This document shows positions 24,299 to 33,336 of a stretch of 40,326 nt of DNA, piece after piece. A program made the translations under genes and the position numbers. Within the stretch, counting starts at the first letter, position 1, and every line of letters starts with the position of its first letter. Source of the stretch: CAYZMH01 sp964479445. GTDB lineage: Bacteria > Bacteroidota > Bacteroidia > Bacteroidales > GCA-2748055. The notes below the pieces were generated by a model, which worked only from the letters and a program-made list of their open reading frames with translations, ran no database searches and had not been told where the DNA came from. The stretch spans positions 1-40,326 of the forward strand of contig CAYZMH010000017.1 of the NCBI GenBank assembly GCA_964479445.1, in the 5' to 3' direction.

Positions 24299-25807
24299 TT
24301 ACCGGGTTCGCTTTTCGGCCCCGCATTTTCTGCTTTTCCCCAGTTCGAAGGGCACTTTGATACCGGCAGCCAGGTTCCATCCCGTTCCCCGGTAGGTGAG
24401 GTTCGAAACGGCCGGTTCCTCGTCCGGGGAGGTGCTCACATCGGTCCGTTCCACCTCGCTGACACCGTGGTTATAGGTCAGGTAGAGCGTGGCCACCAGC
24501 GGAAATTTGAGGGGAAGCCGGTACTCGGCTCCCAGACCCGCCTTCAGGAGTACACCCAGCCTGGTTCCCCTGAGCACTTCGTAGTCGAAGGGGACATCCT
24601 GCGATGTCCCGGAGAGGTCGGTATAGGTAAAGGAGCCAGCGGAGCTTTGGACGCTGGCCTGCGAGAAGTGGGTGAGAATTGATATGCCGGTAAACGGAAC
24701 GACATGGAGGCGGTTTTTCCAGGCATCGTGGAAATAACGGACGCGGACCGGGAACTCCATGAAGAACGGGGTCCTGGTCCGGTGGTTGTAGTCGGTTTCG
24801 TGATCGTACATCAGGGTGAGATAGTGGCGTGACCGCTGGAAATAGACCCCCAGGTCAGCTCCCACCCGGCTGTTAAACCGGTATCCTGCATAGCCTCCAG
24901 TGTGCATGACCGCATACCCGAACAATCCGCGTCCGCTCATGGGGCGGGCTCCCACCGCGGCCTGGTTGGTCTGGAATCTTCTCCAGAGTCCGCCGAACTC
25001 CCCGCCGATGTAAATGGCCCTGTTCCGGGTAACCGTTTTCCCTGCTCCCCTCGATTGTTCGATGGAGGCGCGCATCCTTGCATCCCGGTTTTGCCAGATA
25101 TTGGAGACCGGTACCTGGAGTCCGAGGGAGGTGTAAAACCGGCTGCCTTCGCCGGTATAGAAGGCTTCCCGCTGGTTCCCGTCTTCCCCGCTGTAGGTGA
25201 TCCGGGTTTCATAGAGGGCTGAAAAACCGGCCTGGTGAGCAAACGAAAGTGCTACCAGCCAGTTGCTTTCAAAGCGGTAGTCGAACATCAGTCCCAACGT
25301 GAGGGCGTGAGCCAGGGAGGCCGGCTCCGGTATGACTTCTGCCGAGTAGGAGACCGTGCGTCCTCCCGGTATGGATACGACACTTGCATTTTCCGGGGTG
25401 CCCGTGTTACCCCGGACGAGTCCCAGCTGGTACCCTGCCGAGGGAGTGATGCCTATGGGGGTGGAGGAGGGCTGTATCCTGAAGCCGGCTTTCACCGGAA
25501 CCAGGAAGGTGCGGTACACCGGCCAGGCAGGTTGAAGCAGCCGGTCGTCGTCCGGGTTCAGACCTGTTTGCGTTTCGCTGTAAAAGAGTCCGGTTTCCAC
25601 GTACAGCTGGTTGAGAACCTCCTGCCGGAGGGACATTCCCCACATGGTACCCTTCAGGCGTGCACGCCTGAAATAGTTCCCGGGATCATCCACGCGAAGC
25701 AGGTCCCAGTCGGGACCCGCCTGGATGCCAAGGTAGGTTTTGTATTGCGCGTGCAGGGGAATAAGGGGGAATACAAGCAGTGCGATCCACAGAAAGCGTT
25801 TGTTCAT
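24299..25807 (-). CDS. Outer-membrane beta-barrel protein of unknown function
   Basis: I start at the ATG 25807, because MNKRFLWIALLVFPLIPLHA is a clean signal peptide. A longer frame to 25843 adds 12 residues before it. The mature 480 residues alternate polar and aromatic residues typical of barrel strands, e.g. LYVETGLFYSETQTG, NWLVALSFAHQAGFSALYET and LVATLYLTYNHGVSE. The middle region shows a repeat-like second barrel portion (IYIGGEFGGLWRRFQTNQ onward), so it may be two small barrels or one larger one. The last residues do not end in the typical aromatic. Neighbours do not reveal its job. Confidence 0.82.
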   Translation of the reverse strand: MNKRFLWIALLVFPLIPLHAQYKTYLGIQAGPDWDLLRVDDPGNYFRRARLKGTMWGMSLRQEVLNQLYVETGLFYSETQTGLNPDDDRLLQPAWPVYRTFLVPVKAGFRIQPSSTPIGITPSAGYQLGLVRGNTGTPENASVVSIPGGRTVSYSAEVIPEPASLAHALTLGLMFDYRFESNWLVALSFAHQAGFSALYETRITYSGEDGNQREAFYTGEGSRFYTSLGLQVPVSNIWQNRDARMRASIEQSRGAGKTVTRNRAIYIGGEFGGLWRRFQTNQAAVGARPMSGRGLFGYAVMHTGGYAGYRFNSRVGADLGVYFQRSRHYLTLMYDHETDYNHRTRTPFFMEFPVRVRYFHDAWKNRLHVVPFTGISILTHFSQASVQSSAGSFTYTDLSGTSQDVPFDYEVLRGTRLGVLLKAGLGAEYRLPLKFPLVATLYLTYNHGVSEVERTDVSTSPDEEPAVSNLTYRGTGWNLAAGIKVPFELGKSRKCGAEKRTR

Positions 25808-25881
25808 AGCGGGGCTGTTGACATTTCGGGATTTATTTCGCAACGGATTGCGGGTATGTTTCCAGGGGGCAGCCCGACTTC

Positions 25882-26280
25882 TTAGAAAACCTTTTCCGGC
25901 AGCAGGTCCACCCCGTTCTCCTTTTCAAAGAACCGAAAATAGTAAAATAATTTATAATTCAGTTCCAACCCGTAATCGGTTCCCGGTCGGTAATCGATGT
26001 AGGTTTCATACAGTTCCCCGTAGACCATGGGGTGCATATGCCGGTAGTTCCACTCGGTGACATAGCGCCGGTTCCAGGTTTCGTAGTACGCCTGGGAATA
26101 GAACTCCATGGGTTTCTGGGTTAGCAGGAAGGTTTCATACCCGGGGTCCATGACGATCAGCTCATATTCCACCGAATCGCCATCCTGCCCGGTGGGTTCG
26201 AGCTGAAGGGTGTCCTGCTGGGCTGTTACCGCGGTTACTGAAGCGATCAATATGCTGAAAATGCAAATTATATTTTTCAT
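25882..26280 (-). CDS. DUF6146-like secreted protein
   Basis: From the ATG at 26280 the protein begins MKNIICIFSILIASVTAVTA, a signal peptide. An upstream ATG at 26319 adds 13 residues that spoil it. The mature protein has the pattern YELIVMDPGYETFLLTQKP, MEFYSQAYYETWNRRYV, EWNYRH and YGLELNYKLFYYFRFFE, which I recall from the Bacteroidetes-specific DUF6146 family. Function unknown. It is short (132 residues), rich in Tyr and Trp, and probably periplasmic. It sits between a barrel gene and the two-component operon. Confidence 0.82.
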   Translation of the reverse strand: MKNIICIFSILIASVTAVTAQQDTLQLEPTGQDGDSVEYELIVMDPGYETFLLTQKPMEFYSQAYYETWNRRYVTEWNYRHMHPMVYGELYETYIDYRPGTDYGLELNYKLFYYFRFFEKENGVDLLPEKVF

Positions 26281-26406
26281 AGCAGTATGGTTTTGGTTCC
26301 CCTGTATATTCATACGCACAGGAGGGTGAGATTGTTGTATGGTATGGTATATTTCGGATCAGGATACCGGGGGTGAAGAACCGTTTTTTCCCGGTGACAC
26401 TGCGGT

Positions 26407-27756
26407 TCAGAAAGTAAGGGTAAAGATCGTCTCTTCCCCGGGTTTCGACTGGGCGGTGATGGTTCCCCCGTGCAGGCGCAGGATCTGCCTGGAAAGGCTC
26501 AGTCCGATCCCCGATCCGCTTCGCTTGGTGGTAAAAAACGGGATAAAGATCTTATCCAGCACCTCCTGCAGGATTCCCTGGCCATTGTCCATCACCTGGA
26601 TGGTGGGTCTGCTGCGTTTATTGAAGAAGCCGCGCACGGTGATCTTTCCGTTCTCGATGCCTTCCAGCGCATGGATGGAGTTTTTGATCAGGTTGATCAG
26701 CACCTGGACGATCATCTGCTCGTCGATTTGCAGCTCGATGCTCGGGGGATCCACCGTGGTTACCAGTTCCACGTTGTTGGTCTCGGCCTCCCGTTTCATG
26801 AGGGTGTAGACATTTTCCACCAGCGCCTCCATCTTCACCTGGGCGAAGTTGGGGTTGGGGATCTTGGTCAGGTTCCGGTAGGTCTCCACGAAGTTCATCA
26901 GTCCGGTACTCCGCTTGTTGATTGTGTTGAGGGCCTGCTGGATCTCCTCCACGGTCTCCCGGTCCACCGGCGGTGCATCTTCGCTCCCGGTGTGTTGTTT
27001 CAGCATCAGCTCAATGGTGGAAGAGAGGCTGGAGATGGGGGCAATGGAGTTCATGATCTCGTGGGTGAGCACGCGGATCAGTTTCTGCCACGCTTCGGTC
27101 TCCTGTCCTTCCAGCACATTCTGGATGTTTTTCACCGTGGCCAGCAGGATGGTTTTATCCTTGATCTTAAACTCCGTGGCATAGATGGCCAGCTGCAGGA
27201 TATCATCGTCATCCTGGACCTTCACCAGGAGGTTCTCCCCCGGTTTGATCTTCAGCAGGCGGTCGGCCAGTTCATCACTGAGCTCACGCAGCTTGTTGAT
27301 GTTTTTCAGGACGTTGACCTGGAACAGCTTCTTGGCGGCGGGATTGATCATCTCCACGCGCCCGTCGCGCTGGTATGCGAGGATGCTTATGTCAATATTC
27401 TGAACGATATTCTGCAGGTAGTGGAAGTGTTCCTCGCGTTCCGAGCGGATCTGCTGGAAGTCATCCATCACATCGTTAAAGGCCTGGCTCAGCTCTTCGA
27501 ACGAACTGCCGGCCTCTTTAATATGAAAACTCCGCGTAAATTCGGAGTAGCGGATGGACTCCAGGAAGCTTGCCAGTTCCCGGTTGGTACGGTCTACGTA
27601 GCGGATCAGCGACCATACCTGGTAGACCATCAGGGCCACGATCAGGATCGGGGTGAAGGTAAATGCGCTGTTCAGTGACAGGAAAAGGACCAGGCTGGTG
27701 GCCGTGAGCACCAGCACCCGGATGATTACATTGAGCCGGAATTGTTTATAGACCAT
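26407..27756 (-). CDS. Sensor histidine kinase (NtrB-like, membrane-bound)
   Basis: A 449-residue kinase. Two hydrophobic stretches at about 9-28 and 33-50 have a very short loop between them, so it has no real periplasmic sensor domain. A coiled region follows, then a PAS domain (about 110-215). Next comes the H-box RVLTHEIMNSIAPISSL with His232. The catalytic domain has N-box LINLIKNSIHAL, G1 VMDNGQGI, F-box FIPFFTTKRSG and G2 GIGLSLSRQIL. It should phosphorylate the regulator encoded just upstream. Its start overlaps the regulator stop by 11 nt, so the two are coupled. The signal is likely cytosolic or within the membrane. Confidence 0.93.
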   Translation of the reverse strand: MVYKQFRLNVIIRVLVLTATSLVLFLSLNSAFTFTPILIVALMVYQVWSLIRYVDRTNRELASFLESIRYSEFTRSFHIKEAGSSFEELSQAFNDVMDDFQQIRSEREEHFHYLQNIVQNIDISILAYQRDGRVEMINPAAKKLFQVNVLKNINKLRELSDELADRLLKIKPGENLLVKVQDDDDILQLAIYATEFKIKDKTILLATVKNIQNVLEGQETEAWQKLIRVLTHEIMNSIAPISSLSSTIELMLKQHTGSEDAPPVDRETVEEIQQALNTINKRSTGLMNFVETYRNLTKIPNPNFAQVKMEALVENVYTLMKREAETNNVELVTTVDPPSIELQIDEQMIVQVLINLIKNSIHALEGIENGKITVRGFFNKRSRPTIQVMDNGQGILQEVLDKIFIPFFTTKRSGSGIGLSLSRQILRLHGGTITAQSKPGEETIFTLTF

Positions 27757-29122
27757 GCTTTTCCATTCTTCTGTACAGGGAGGTACGTGTTAATCCCAGT
27801 TGCGAAGCAGCCTGGGTTACATTGCCCTGGTTTTGTTTCAGCACCTTCTCGATGATGGTCTTTTCGATATCATCCAGGTTATAGGAATCAAATTCAAGTC
27901 CGCCCGAACTTTTCCGGGTGGGGGTGAGGATAAAATCATCCGGTGTGAGTGTATTCCCTTCACACATGATCACAGCCCGCTCGATGGCGTGCTGCAGCTC
28001 GCGCACGTTGCCCGGCCAGGAATACTGGTTGAGTTTTTTCAGGGCTGCCGACTGGATATTCCGGATCGGTTTGCGGTATTTCTTGCTGTATATTTTTAAA
28101 AAATGGTCGGCCAGCAGCTGCACATCGCCGGTTCGCTCGCGCAGCGGCGGCAGGTGAACCTCCACGGTGTTGATCCGGTAGAGCAAATCCTGCCTGAAAT
28201 TGCCCTCTGCCACCTCGCTGTGGATGTTGTTGTTGGTGGCACAGATCAGCCGCACATCGATGGGGATGGGTTTGGTGGCTCCCACGCGGATCACTTCCCG
28301 GCGTTCGATCACGGTAAGCAGCTTGGACTGGAGGGGGTAGGTGAGGTTCCCGATCTCGTCCAAAAAGAGCGTTCCGCCCGAAGCGATCTCGAACCGACCC
28401 TGCTTGGCTTTATGGGCATCGGTGAAGGCGCCTTTCTCATGGCCGAACAGCTCGCTCTCAAAGAGGGTCTCGGCAATGGATCCCAGGTCTACGCTGATAA
28501 AAACCTCCTCCTTTCTCAGGGAGTTCCGGTAGAGGGCACGGGCTACCAGCTCCTTGCCGGTCCCGTTCTCACCCAGGATCAGCACATTGGCATCGGTGGC
28601 GGAGACCTTCTTGATGGTGTTGAAAACCTCCTTCATCTCGGGGGATTGCCCGATAAACTCGGTGAAGGGCTGGTCCAGCACCGCGCTGATCTCCTGTTGT
28701 TTCATGCGCAGTGACCGGGTCTGGCGCCTTGACTGGCGCAGGTTGATAGCCGAGTTGATGGTGGCAAGGATCTTTTCGTTCTGCCAGGGCTTCAGCACAA
28801 AGTCGGTGGCACCGGCCTTGATCGCTTTCACCGCCTTTTCGGCATCCCCGTAGGCAGTGATAAAAACCACCACGGCATCGGGATCCAGCCCCAGGATCTG
28901 CTCCAGGGCGTCAAAGCCTTCCTGGCCGCTGATGGCATCCTTGGTAAAGTTCATGTCCAGCAGGATCACATCCCACTCCTCCTCCTTCATCAGTTGGGCT
29001 ATCTCCCCGGGTCCGGTTCGGGTCTCGATCTTTTCCACGTGGGGCCGAAGCAGCAGTTTCAATGCAAAGAGAATGTCTTCATTGTCATCAATCGCCAGAA
29101 CACGTCCGTTTTTATTTTCCAT
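27746..29122 (-). CDS. Sigma-54-dependent response regulator (NtrC family)
   Basis: A 458-residue regulator, starting at the ATG 29122 so that the receiver domain begins normally. Receiver: IDDNED (11-16) and VILLDMNF with the phosphoacceptor Asp56; ITAYGDAEKAV and VLKPWQNEKI follow. AAA+ domain: Walker A LGENGTGKE, the loop ESELFGHEKGAFTDAHKA, GGTLFLDEIGNLTYPLQSK as Walker B, and LPPLRERTGDV. The C-terminus is a Fis-type helix-turn-helix, GNVTQAASQLGLTRTSLYRR. The sigma-54 contact loop reads GAFTDA rather than GAFTGA. By family rule it activates sigma-54 promoters, and one lies on the opposite strand at 29362-29378. Confidence 0.95.
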   Translation of the reverse strand: MENKNGRVLAIDDNEDILFALKLLLRPHVEKIETRTGPGEIAQLMKEEEWDVILLDMNFTKDAISGQEGFDALEQILGLDPDAVVVFITAYGDAEKAVKAIKAGATDFVLKPWQNEKILATINSAINLRQSRRQTRSLRMKQQEISAVLDQPFTEFIGQSPEMKEVFNTIKKVSATDANVLILGENGTGKELVARALYRNSLRKEEVFISVDLGSIAETLFESELFGHEKGAFTDAHKAKQGRFEIASGGTLFLDEIGNLTYPLQSKLLTVIERREVIRVGATKPIPIDVRLICATNNNIHSEVAEGNFRQDLLYRINTVEVHLPPLRERTGDVQLLADHFLKIYSKKYRKPIRNIQSAALKKLNQYSWPGNVRELQHAIERAVIMCEGNTLTPDDFILTPTRKSSGGLEFDSYNLDDIEKTIIEKVLKQNQGNVTQAASQLGLTRTSLYRRMEKHGL

Positions 29123-29360
29123 AGGTCGCTTTTTTTTCTCTGTCTTGATCTGCCAGGGAAGGGCGTTCCGCATACATGCTAACCGGTACTATTTCACCTG
29201 ACGGGATACAGGTACGATGTATGCAAGCCGGTACCCTTCCAGGCAAAGGTAGTAAAAAGGTGTACGATAACGAACAGCCGGACCCCGCTACCGAACATTT
29301 TTTTAATTTTTTTTTCACATATTTAAATATTAATAGGTTGACAGTCAAAAAATTATTTTA

Positions 29361-29378
29361 TTTGGCATAATAAATGCA
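29361..29378 (+). promoter_or_regulatory. Sigma-54 (-24/-12) promoter of the HlyD/TolC operon
   Basis: TTGGCATAATAAATGCA contains the required GG (29364-29365) and GC (29376-29377) separated by exactly ten bases. It is close to the consensus TGGCAC-N5-TTGCA, with TGGCA at -24 and TGCA at -12. It lies 32 nt before the adaptor ATG at 29410 and divergent from a sigma-54 activator. Transcription should start near 29389. Confidence 0.8.
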
Positions 29379-29409
29379 AAATTGGTAAATAAAATCAAAC
29401 TTGCAGATC

Positions 29410-30669
29410 ATGAACGGAATGGATCGTAAAATCGAAAAAAAGAACACCTTTACCCGCAAGACCTTATGGTACATCATGGGAGGCGTGCTGGTGCTTGTGG
29501 TAGCCGGAACGATGATTTTCGGCGATAAGAGCTCCCGGTATAATATTGATGCCGACCGGCTGACGATCGAGACGGTAAAGCGTGATATCTTTCAAAACTA
29601 CATCAATGTACAGGGGAATGTGGAACCGATCAAAACCATCTACCTGGATGCGGTCGAAGGGGGCCGCGTGGAGGAGATTTTGATCGAGGAGGGCAACATG
29701 CTGGAGCGTGGCGATGTGATCATTCGCCTGAGCAACAACAACCTGCTGCTGGAGATCACCAACAATGAAGCGCAGGTGGTACGGGCGATCAATGAGCTGC
29801 GGACCGCCCGGCTTTCGATGGACCAGACCAAGCTCGAGTACAAGCAGCAGATCATTGAGCTGTCCAAACAGGTGAAGCAGGAGAAGCGGGTGTTTGAGAA
29901 TAACAAGAGACTCTTTGCCGAAAAGCATATCTCCCGCGAGGAGTTTGACCGGTCGGGGGAGGCGTATGAGGCTTCGAGGGCCAAGCTGGACCTGGTGCAG
30001 GAGAATTACCGGAACGATTCCACCTACCGGTCGATCCAGATCAACTCCCTGGAATCCTCGGTGAACAGCATGGAGAGGAGCATGCAGATCATCCGGAAGC
30101 GACTGGAGAACCTGAACATCAAAGCCCCGGTGAAGGGAGAGCTGGCCACGCTGAACCCGGAAGTGGGGCAGGTGATCAATTACGGCGACCGCATCGGGAC
30201 GGTGAACATTCTTGATTCTTACAAGCTGAGGGTGGAGATTGATGAACATTATATTGCACGGATTGAAGAAGGGTTGTACGGGGATTGCGATTTTGCCAAC
30301 CAATCCTACCGGGCTGAAATCGTGAAGATCTACCCGGAGGTCCAAAACGGACGCTTTGCCGTGGATATGGAGTTCACCGATACGGTGCCCGACCAGATCC
30401 GGATCGGTCAGGCCTCACGGATCCGCCTGCAGCTGGGTGAATCCAAGGAGGGGCTGTTGTTACCCAAGGGTGGGTTTTACAACAAGACCGGTGGTCAGTG
30501 GATCTTTGTGGTGGATCCCTCCGGTGAGTTGGCCGAGAAGAGGGAGATCTCCATCGGTCGTCAGAATCCCCGCTACTACGAGGTGCTGGACGGACTGGAA
30601 GAGGGGGAGCGGGTGGTGGTTTCCAGCTACCAGAATTTTGCCGGCCATGATAAACTGATCCTTAAATAA
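29410..30669 (+). CDS. HlyD/MacA-type periplasmic adaptor (membrane fusion protein)
   Basis: A 419-residue adaptor. The frame also opens at a TTG (29401), but the ATG at 29410 is more natural. Charged N-terminus, one membrane helix (TLWYIMGGVLVLVVAGTMIF), then the lipoyl half-motif VQGNVEPIKTIYLDAVEGG and VEEILIEEGNMLERGDVI. A long coiled-coil hairpin follows (about 115-235, QIIELSKQVKQEKRVFENN onward), then the second lipoyl half NLNIKAPVKGELATLNPEV and the beta-barrel/MP domains. It should join an inner-membrane transporter to TolC. The next gene is TolC, but no transporter is present in the window. It is regulated by a sigma-54 promoter. Confidence 0.93.
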   Translation: MNGMDRKIEKKNTFTRKTLWYIMGGVLVLVVAGTMIFGDKSSRYNIDADRLTIETVKRDIFQNYINVQGNVEPIKTIYLDAVEGGRVEEILIEEGNMLERGDVIIRLSNNNLLLEITNNEAQVVRAINELRTARLSMDQTKLEYKQQIIELSKQVKQEKRVFENNKRLFAEKHISREEFDRSGEAYEASRAKLDLVQENYRNDSTYRSIQINSLESSVNSMERSMQIIRKRLENLNIKAPVKGELATLNPEVGQVINYGDRIGTVNILDSYKLRVEIDEHYIARIEEGLYGDCDFANQSYRAEIVKIYPEVQNGRFAVDMEFTDTVPDQIRIGQASRIRLQLGESKEGLLLPKGGFYNKTGGQWIFVVDPSGELAEKREISIGRQNPRYYEVLDGLEEGERVVVSSYQNFAGHDKLILK

Positions 30670-30689
30670 TCATTGTAAAAGCCAATTCC

Positions 30690-32054
30690 ATGCGAGCTAT
30701 TGCCATCATACTCATTTTAACGGTTGTGCCTGTGGCCGGAATCCGCGCGCAGGAAGCAGAACCGTGGACTCTGCAGGAGTGCATTGCCTATGCAGTGGAA
30801 AACAATATTTCCCTGAAGCGCCAGGAACTCACCACGAGTTTGTCTGAGAAGGATTTACTCCAGAGCAAGTTAAGCCTGCTGCCCGACCTGGGGGCTGCCG
30901 TGGAGCATGACCTCGGATCGGGCCGTGTGCTGGACCGCGGAACCTATGAGTGGGTCAACACCGATGTGAGTCAGGGCGACCTGGGGCTGGGGAGTAACCT
31001 GACCCTCTTCCAGGGGCTGGCCGGTTTTCACCGGATCCGGCGTGCGCAGGCGCACCTGGAGATGCAGCGCTCGGAATATGAAATGGAGGAGGACCGGATC
31101 ACCCTGCAGGTGATGACGGCCTACCTGGAGCTGCTGCGGAAAGAGGAGCTGTATGAGATTGCGGCGGAGAAAGTGAAGGTCACCCGGTTGCAGCTGGAGC
31201 GGATGGAGCAGCTGGTGGAGGTGGGGAACGCCTCCCGCGGGGAGCTGCTGGAGGTGAAGGCCCAGCACTCCACCGAAAAGTATAACATGACGGAAGCCAA
31301 AAACCAGCTGGATGTGGCGCGGCTTGCCCTTCGGCAGTGGATGAACCTGCCGCCCGGTGAACCGCTGCAGATCGAAATGACCGGTATGGAGGATCCGGAA
31401 CTGATCGCCATCCCGGAGCTGGATTCGGTTTATCAGCGGGCTGTCAGGGAGATGCCGCAGATCGCCAGTGCCCGGCAATCGATTGACTACCATGAAAAGG
31501 ACCTGGCGGTGGCGCGCGGGGAGATGACCCCCGAACTGTTTGCCCGGGGATTGTACTACTCCAACTACAGCGATAAGCTGCTCAACCCCCGGGAACCCGA
31601 TCCGACGGTCAGGACCATGGATTATCCCCTGCACCAGCAGATCATTGATAACCAGTACAAGCAGGTGACGATCGGGGTGAACATCCCGATCTTTAACCGG
31701 TGGGAGGGACGCACCCGGGTGAGTAAGGCGAAGATCAACCTGGAGGATGCATCGTACCGGCTCGAAGATGCCAAATTGAACATCCTCAAAGAGATCCAGC
31801 AGTACCATGCCGATGCCGAAGGGGCCCGCGATAAATACCTGGCTGCCCGGGAATCGGTGGCCAATAACGAGGAGGCTTTCCGGTACATGGAGGAGAAGTT
31901 CAGGGTGGGTATGGCCACGGCCCTTGAACTGGAGGAGGCCCGGAACAAGCTGTTTTCTTCGCGTTCAGACCTGATCACCTCCCGGTACGTTTTTATTTTT
32001 TACACCCGGATCCTGGATTTTTACAGCGGCAACGAGTTGTTGCCGGTGCAATAA
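30690..32054 (+). CDS. TolC-family outer-membrane efflux channel
   Basis: A 454-residue protein with a signal peptide (about 1-20, ending IRAQ). It has TolC-type heptad-rich helices in two halves: AEPWTLQECIAYAVENNISL starts the first, and NILKEIQQYHADAEGARDKY is in the second. ENNISLKRQE and GMATALELEEARNKL are typical OEP-family stretches. It begins 20 nt after the adaptor and ends just before a strong terminator, so the pair is one operon. The protein should form a trimer spanning the outer membrane and periplasm. The matching inner-membrane pump is not in the window. Confidence 0.93.
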   Translation: MRAIAIILILTVVPVAGIRAQEAEPWTLQECIAYAVENNISLKRQELTTSLSEKDLLQSKLSLLPDLGAAVEHDLGSGRVLDRGTYEWVNTDVSQGDLGLGSNLTLFQGLAGFHRIRRAQAHLEMQRSEYEMEEDRITLQVMTAYLELLRKEELYEIAAEKVKVTRLQLERMEQLVEVGNASRGELLEVKAQHSTEKYNMTEAKNQLDVARLALRQWMNLPPGEPLQIEMTGMEDPELIAIPELDSVYQRAVREMPQIASARQSIDYHEKDLAVARGEMTPELFARGLYYSNYSDKLLNPREPDPTVRTMDYPLHQQIIDNQYKQVTIGVNIPIFNRWEGRTRVSKAKINLEDASYRLEDAKLNILKEIQQYHADAEGARDKYLAARESVANNEEAFRYMEEKFRVGMATALELEEARNKLFSSRSDLITSRYVFIFYTRILDFYSGNELLPVQ

Positions 32055-32136
32055 GGCAGCGGATCCGGCGGGGCCTTTCAGAAAACGAAAAGGTAATACC
32101 TCTCATCCTTTTTTAGTTGCCGTATGAGTTAGTTAT

Positions 32137-32168
32137 AAAGGGCGCTGCCTCCGGGGAGACGCCCTTTT
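32137..32168 (+). terminator. Intrinsic terminator of the HlyD/TolC operon
   Basis: AAAGGGCG (32137-32144) pairs with CGCCCTTT (32160-32167) around a 15-nt loop. It is A-rich before and T-rich after, a shape that may act in both directions. It lies 82 nt after the TolC stop. Confidence 0.82.
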
Positions 32169-32220
32169 GTGTTCGCCGCATTTTTTTTACCCCTTTACGC
32201 GGTATAATCCCGGAATCTCT

Positions 32221-32228
32221 TAATTTTG
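32221..32228 (+). promoter_or_regulatory. Candidate -7 box of the small barrel gene
   Basis: TAATTTTG fits TAnnTTTG and lies 30 nt before the ATG at 32259. The -33 element is unclear. Confidence 0.4.
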
Positions 32229-32258
32229 TTTTTCAGCTCTAACCCTTACCCTTGATTT

Positions 32259-32819
32259 ATGAAGCGTATCGTTGTCCTGTTGGTTCTTTTACTTCCCCTT
32301 GCTGCGTCCGCGCAGGTGGTCAATTTTGCAAAAACCCTGCCTGTCAGGGCTATCAGTGTGGGTGCAGCCCCGGTATACAACGCGGGGAATGTCTATTTTG
32401 ACCAGGGCATGGGCTATTACATCCATGCCGGGTACGGAATCGATTACCAGGTGGATGTCAATTTCAAGTATACCCATTACCCCATGAGCAAGGATTACAT
32501 CGGGGTGGACCTGCAATATCTTTTCCATGAAAGCCGTCAGACCTATTTTTCGGTTATCTCCGGTCTGCACCGGTGGGATGAGATCGGGTTTGACCTTACC
32601 GGTCTGTACACCTACATGGTTCGCTACTGGATCAATTTTTCGGCAGGACTCGATATTGACGTGGAATTCAACGAGGAGATCGATCGTCGTTTCTGGATCC
32701 CTGTCAATGTCGGATTCAATGCGGGAGAGTGGCTCTTCGTTTACCTGGAATACAACCTGCCGGCCAACGAGCAGGCGTGGGATATGGTTGCAGTGGGAGC
32801 AAACTTTATCATCCGGTAG
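32259..32819 (+). CDS. Small outer-membrane beta-barrel protein, unknown function
   Basis: A 186-residue protein with signal peptide MKRIVVLLVLLLPLAASA, cleaved before QVVNF. The rest alternates aromatic and polar residues: YYIHAGYGIDYQVDVNFKY, YIGVDLQYLFHES, YFSVISGLHRW, FSAGLDIDVEF, LFVYLEYNLP. It ends VAVGANFIIR. An eight-stranded barrel is likely. Its 3' end overlaps the convergent GNAT gene by 11 nt. No named family recognised. Confidence 0.82.
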   Translation: MKRIVVLLVLLLPLAASAQVVNFAKTLPVRAISVGAAPVYNAGNVYFDQGMGYYIHAGYGIDYQVDVNFKYTHYPMSKDYIGVDLQYLFHESRQTYFSVISGLHRWDEIGFDLTGLYTYMVRYWINFSAGLDIDVEFNEEIDRRFWIPVNVGFNAGEWLFVYLEYNLPANEQAWDMVAVGANFIIR

Positions 32820-33336
32820 GTGCCAGCACCTTTTCCAGTCCTACATAGGGTACTTCAAACCCCGGGAAACGAAACGTCTCCAGTTCCCGGTATCCCAGTT
32901 TTTCATAGAGCTTTCTCGCCGGTGTATTGACAGTGTATACATCCATATGGATGCTTTCAGCGTGTTGCCGGCTTGCCAGCTGTTCGGCCCAGGCCATGAA
33001 TTGTTTTGCGTATCCTTTTCCACGGAACTGTGGATTCACGGCTAACCGGTGCACCACCAGAATGTTTGTGCCTGTTACCTCCCAGGAGAGTCCGTTATAT
33101 TCCGGAGGTTCTTCGCGGTTCAGGGTAACGGCTGCCATAAGGGGTTCCCCGGACTCCATGATAAAGAGGCTCTCCTGCCGGATATCCTGCAGGAAGGTGG
33201 ATTTACCGGGATAGGCGGGGTTCCAGTTATCGAGTCCTTCCCGGTTCATCTTTCGTGTGCATGCCCGGTAGAGGGATACCACCCGTTCCAGGTCAGTGGT
33301 TTTCGCTTTTCGGATTCGCGGCTTACCGGTGGGCAT
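32809..33336 (-). CDS. GNAT-family N-acetyltransferase
   Basis: A 175-residue cytosolic enzyme with the acetyl-CoA loop VNPQFRGKGYAKQFMAWAE (pattern R/Q-x-x-G-x-G), a preceding beta strand NILVVHRLAV and the C-terminal VNTPARKLYEKLGYRE, typical for GNAT motifs A and B. The substrate is unknown. The start (ATG 33336) lies inside the last codons of the upstream amidohydrolase gene, with a 14-nt overlap, so both are in one operon. Confidence 0.93.
   Translation of the reverse strand: MPTGKPRIRKAKTTDLERVVSLYRACTRKMNREGLDNWNPAYPGKSTFLQDIRQESLFIMESGEPLMAAVTLNREEPPEYNGLSWEVTGTNILVVHRLAVNPQFRGKGYAKQFMAWAEQLASRQHAESIHMDVYTVNTPARKLYEKLGYRELETFRFPGFEVPYVGLEKVLAPTG

Noticed and set aside
26470..27678. 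402-codon antisense frame over the histidine kinase
   Set aside because: His/Asp/Gln-rich mirror of a certain kinase gene. No motif.
29112..29348. 78-codon minus-strand frame upstream of the regulator
   Set aside because: It lies in the promoter region of both operons, overlaps the regulator start and has no recognisable pattern.
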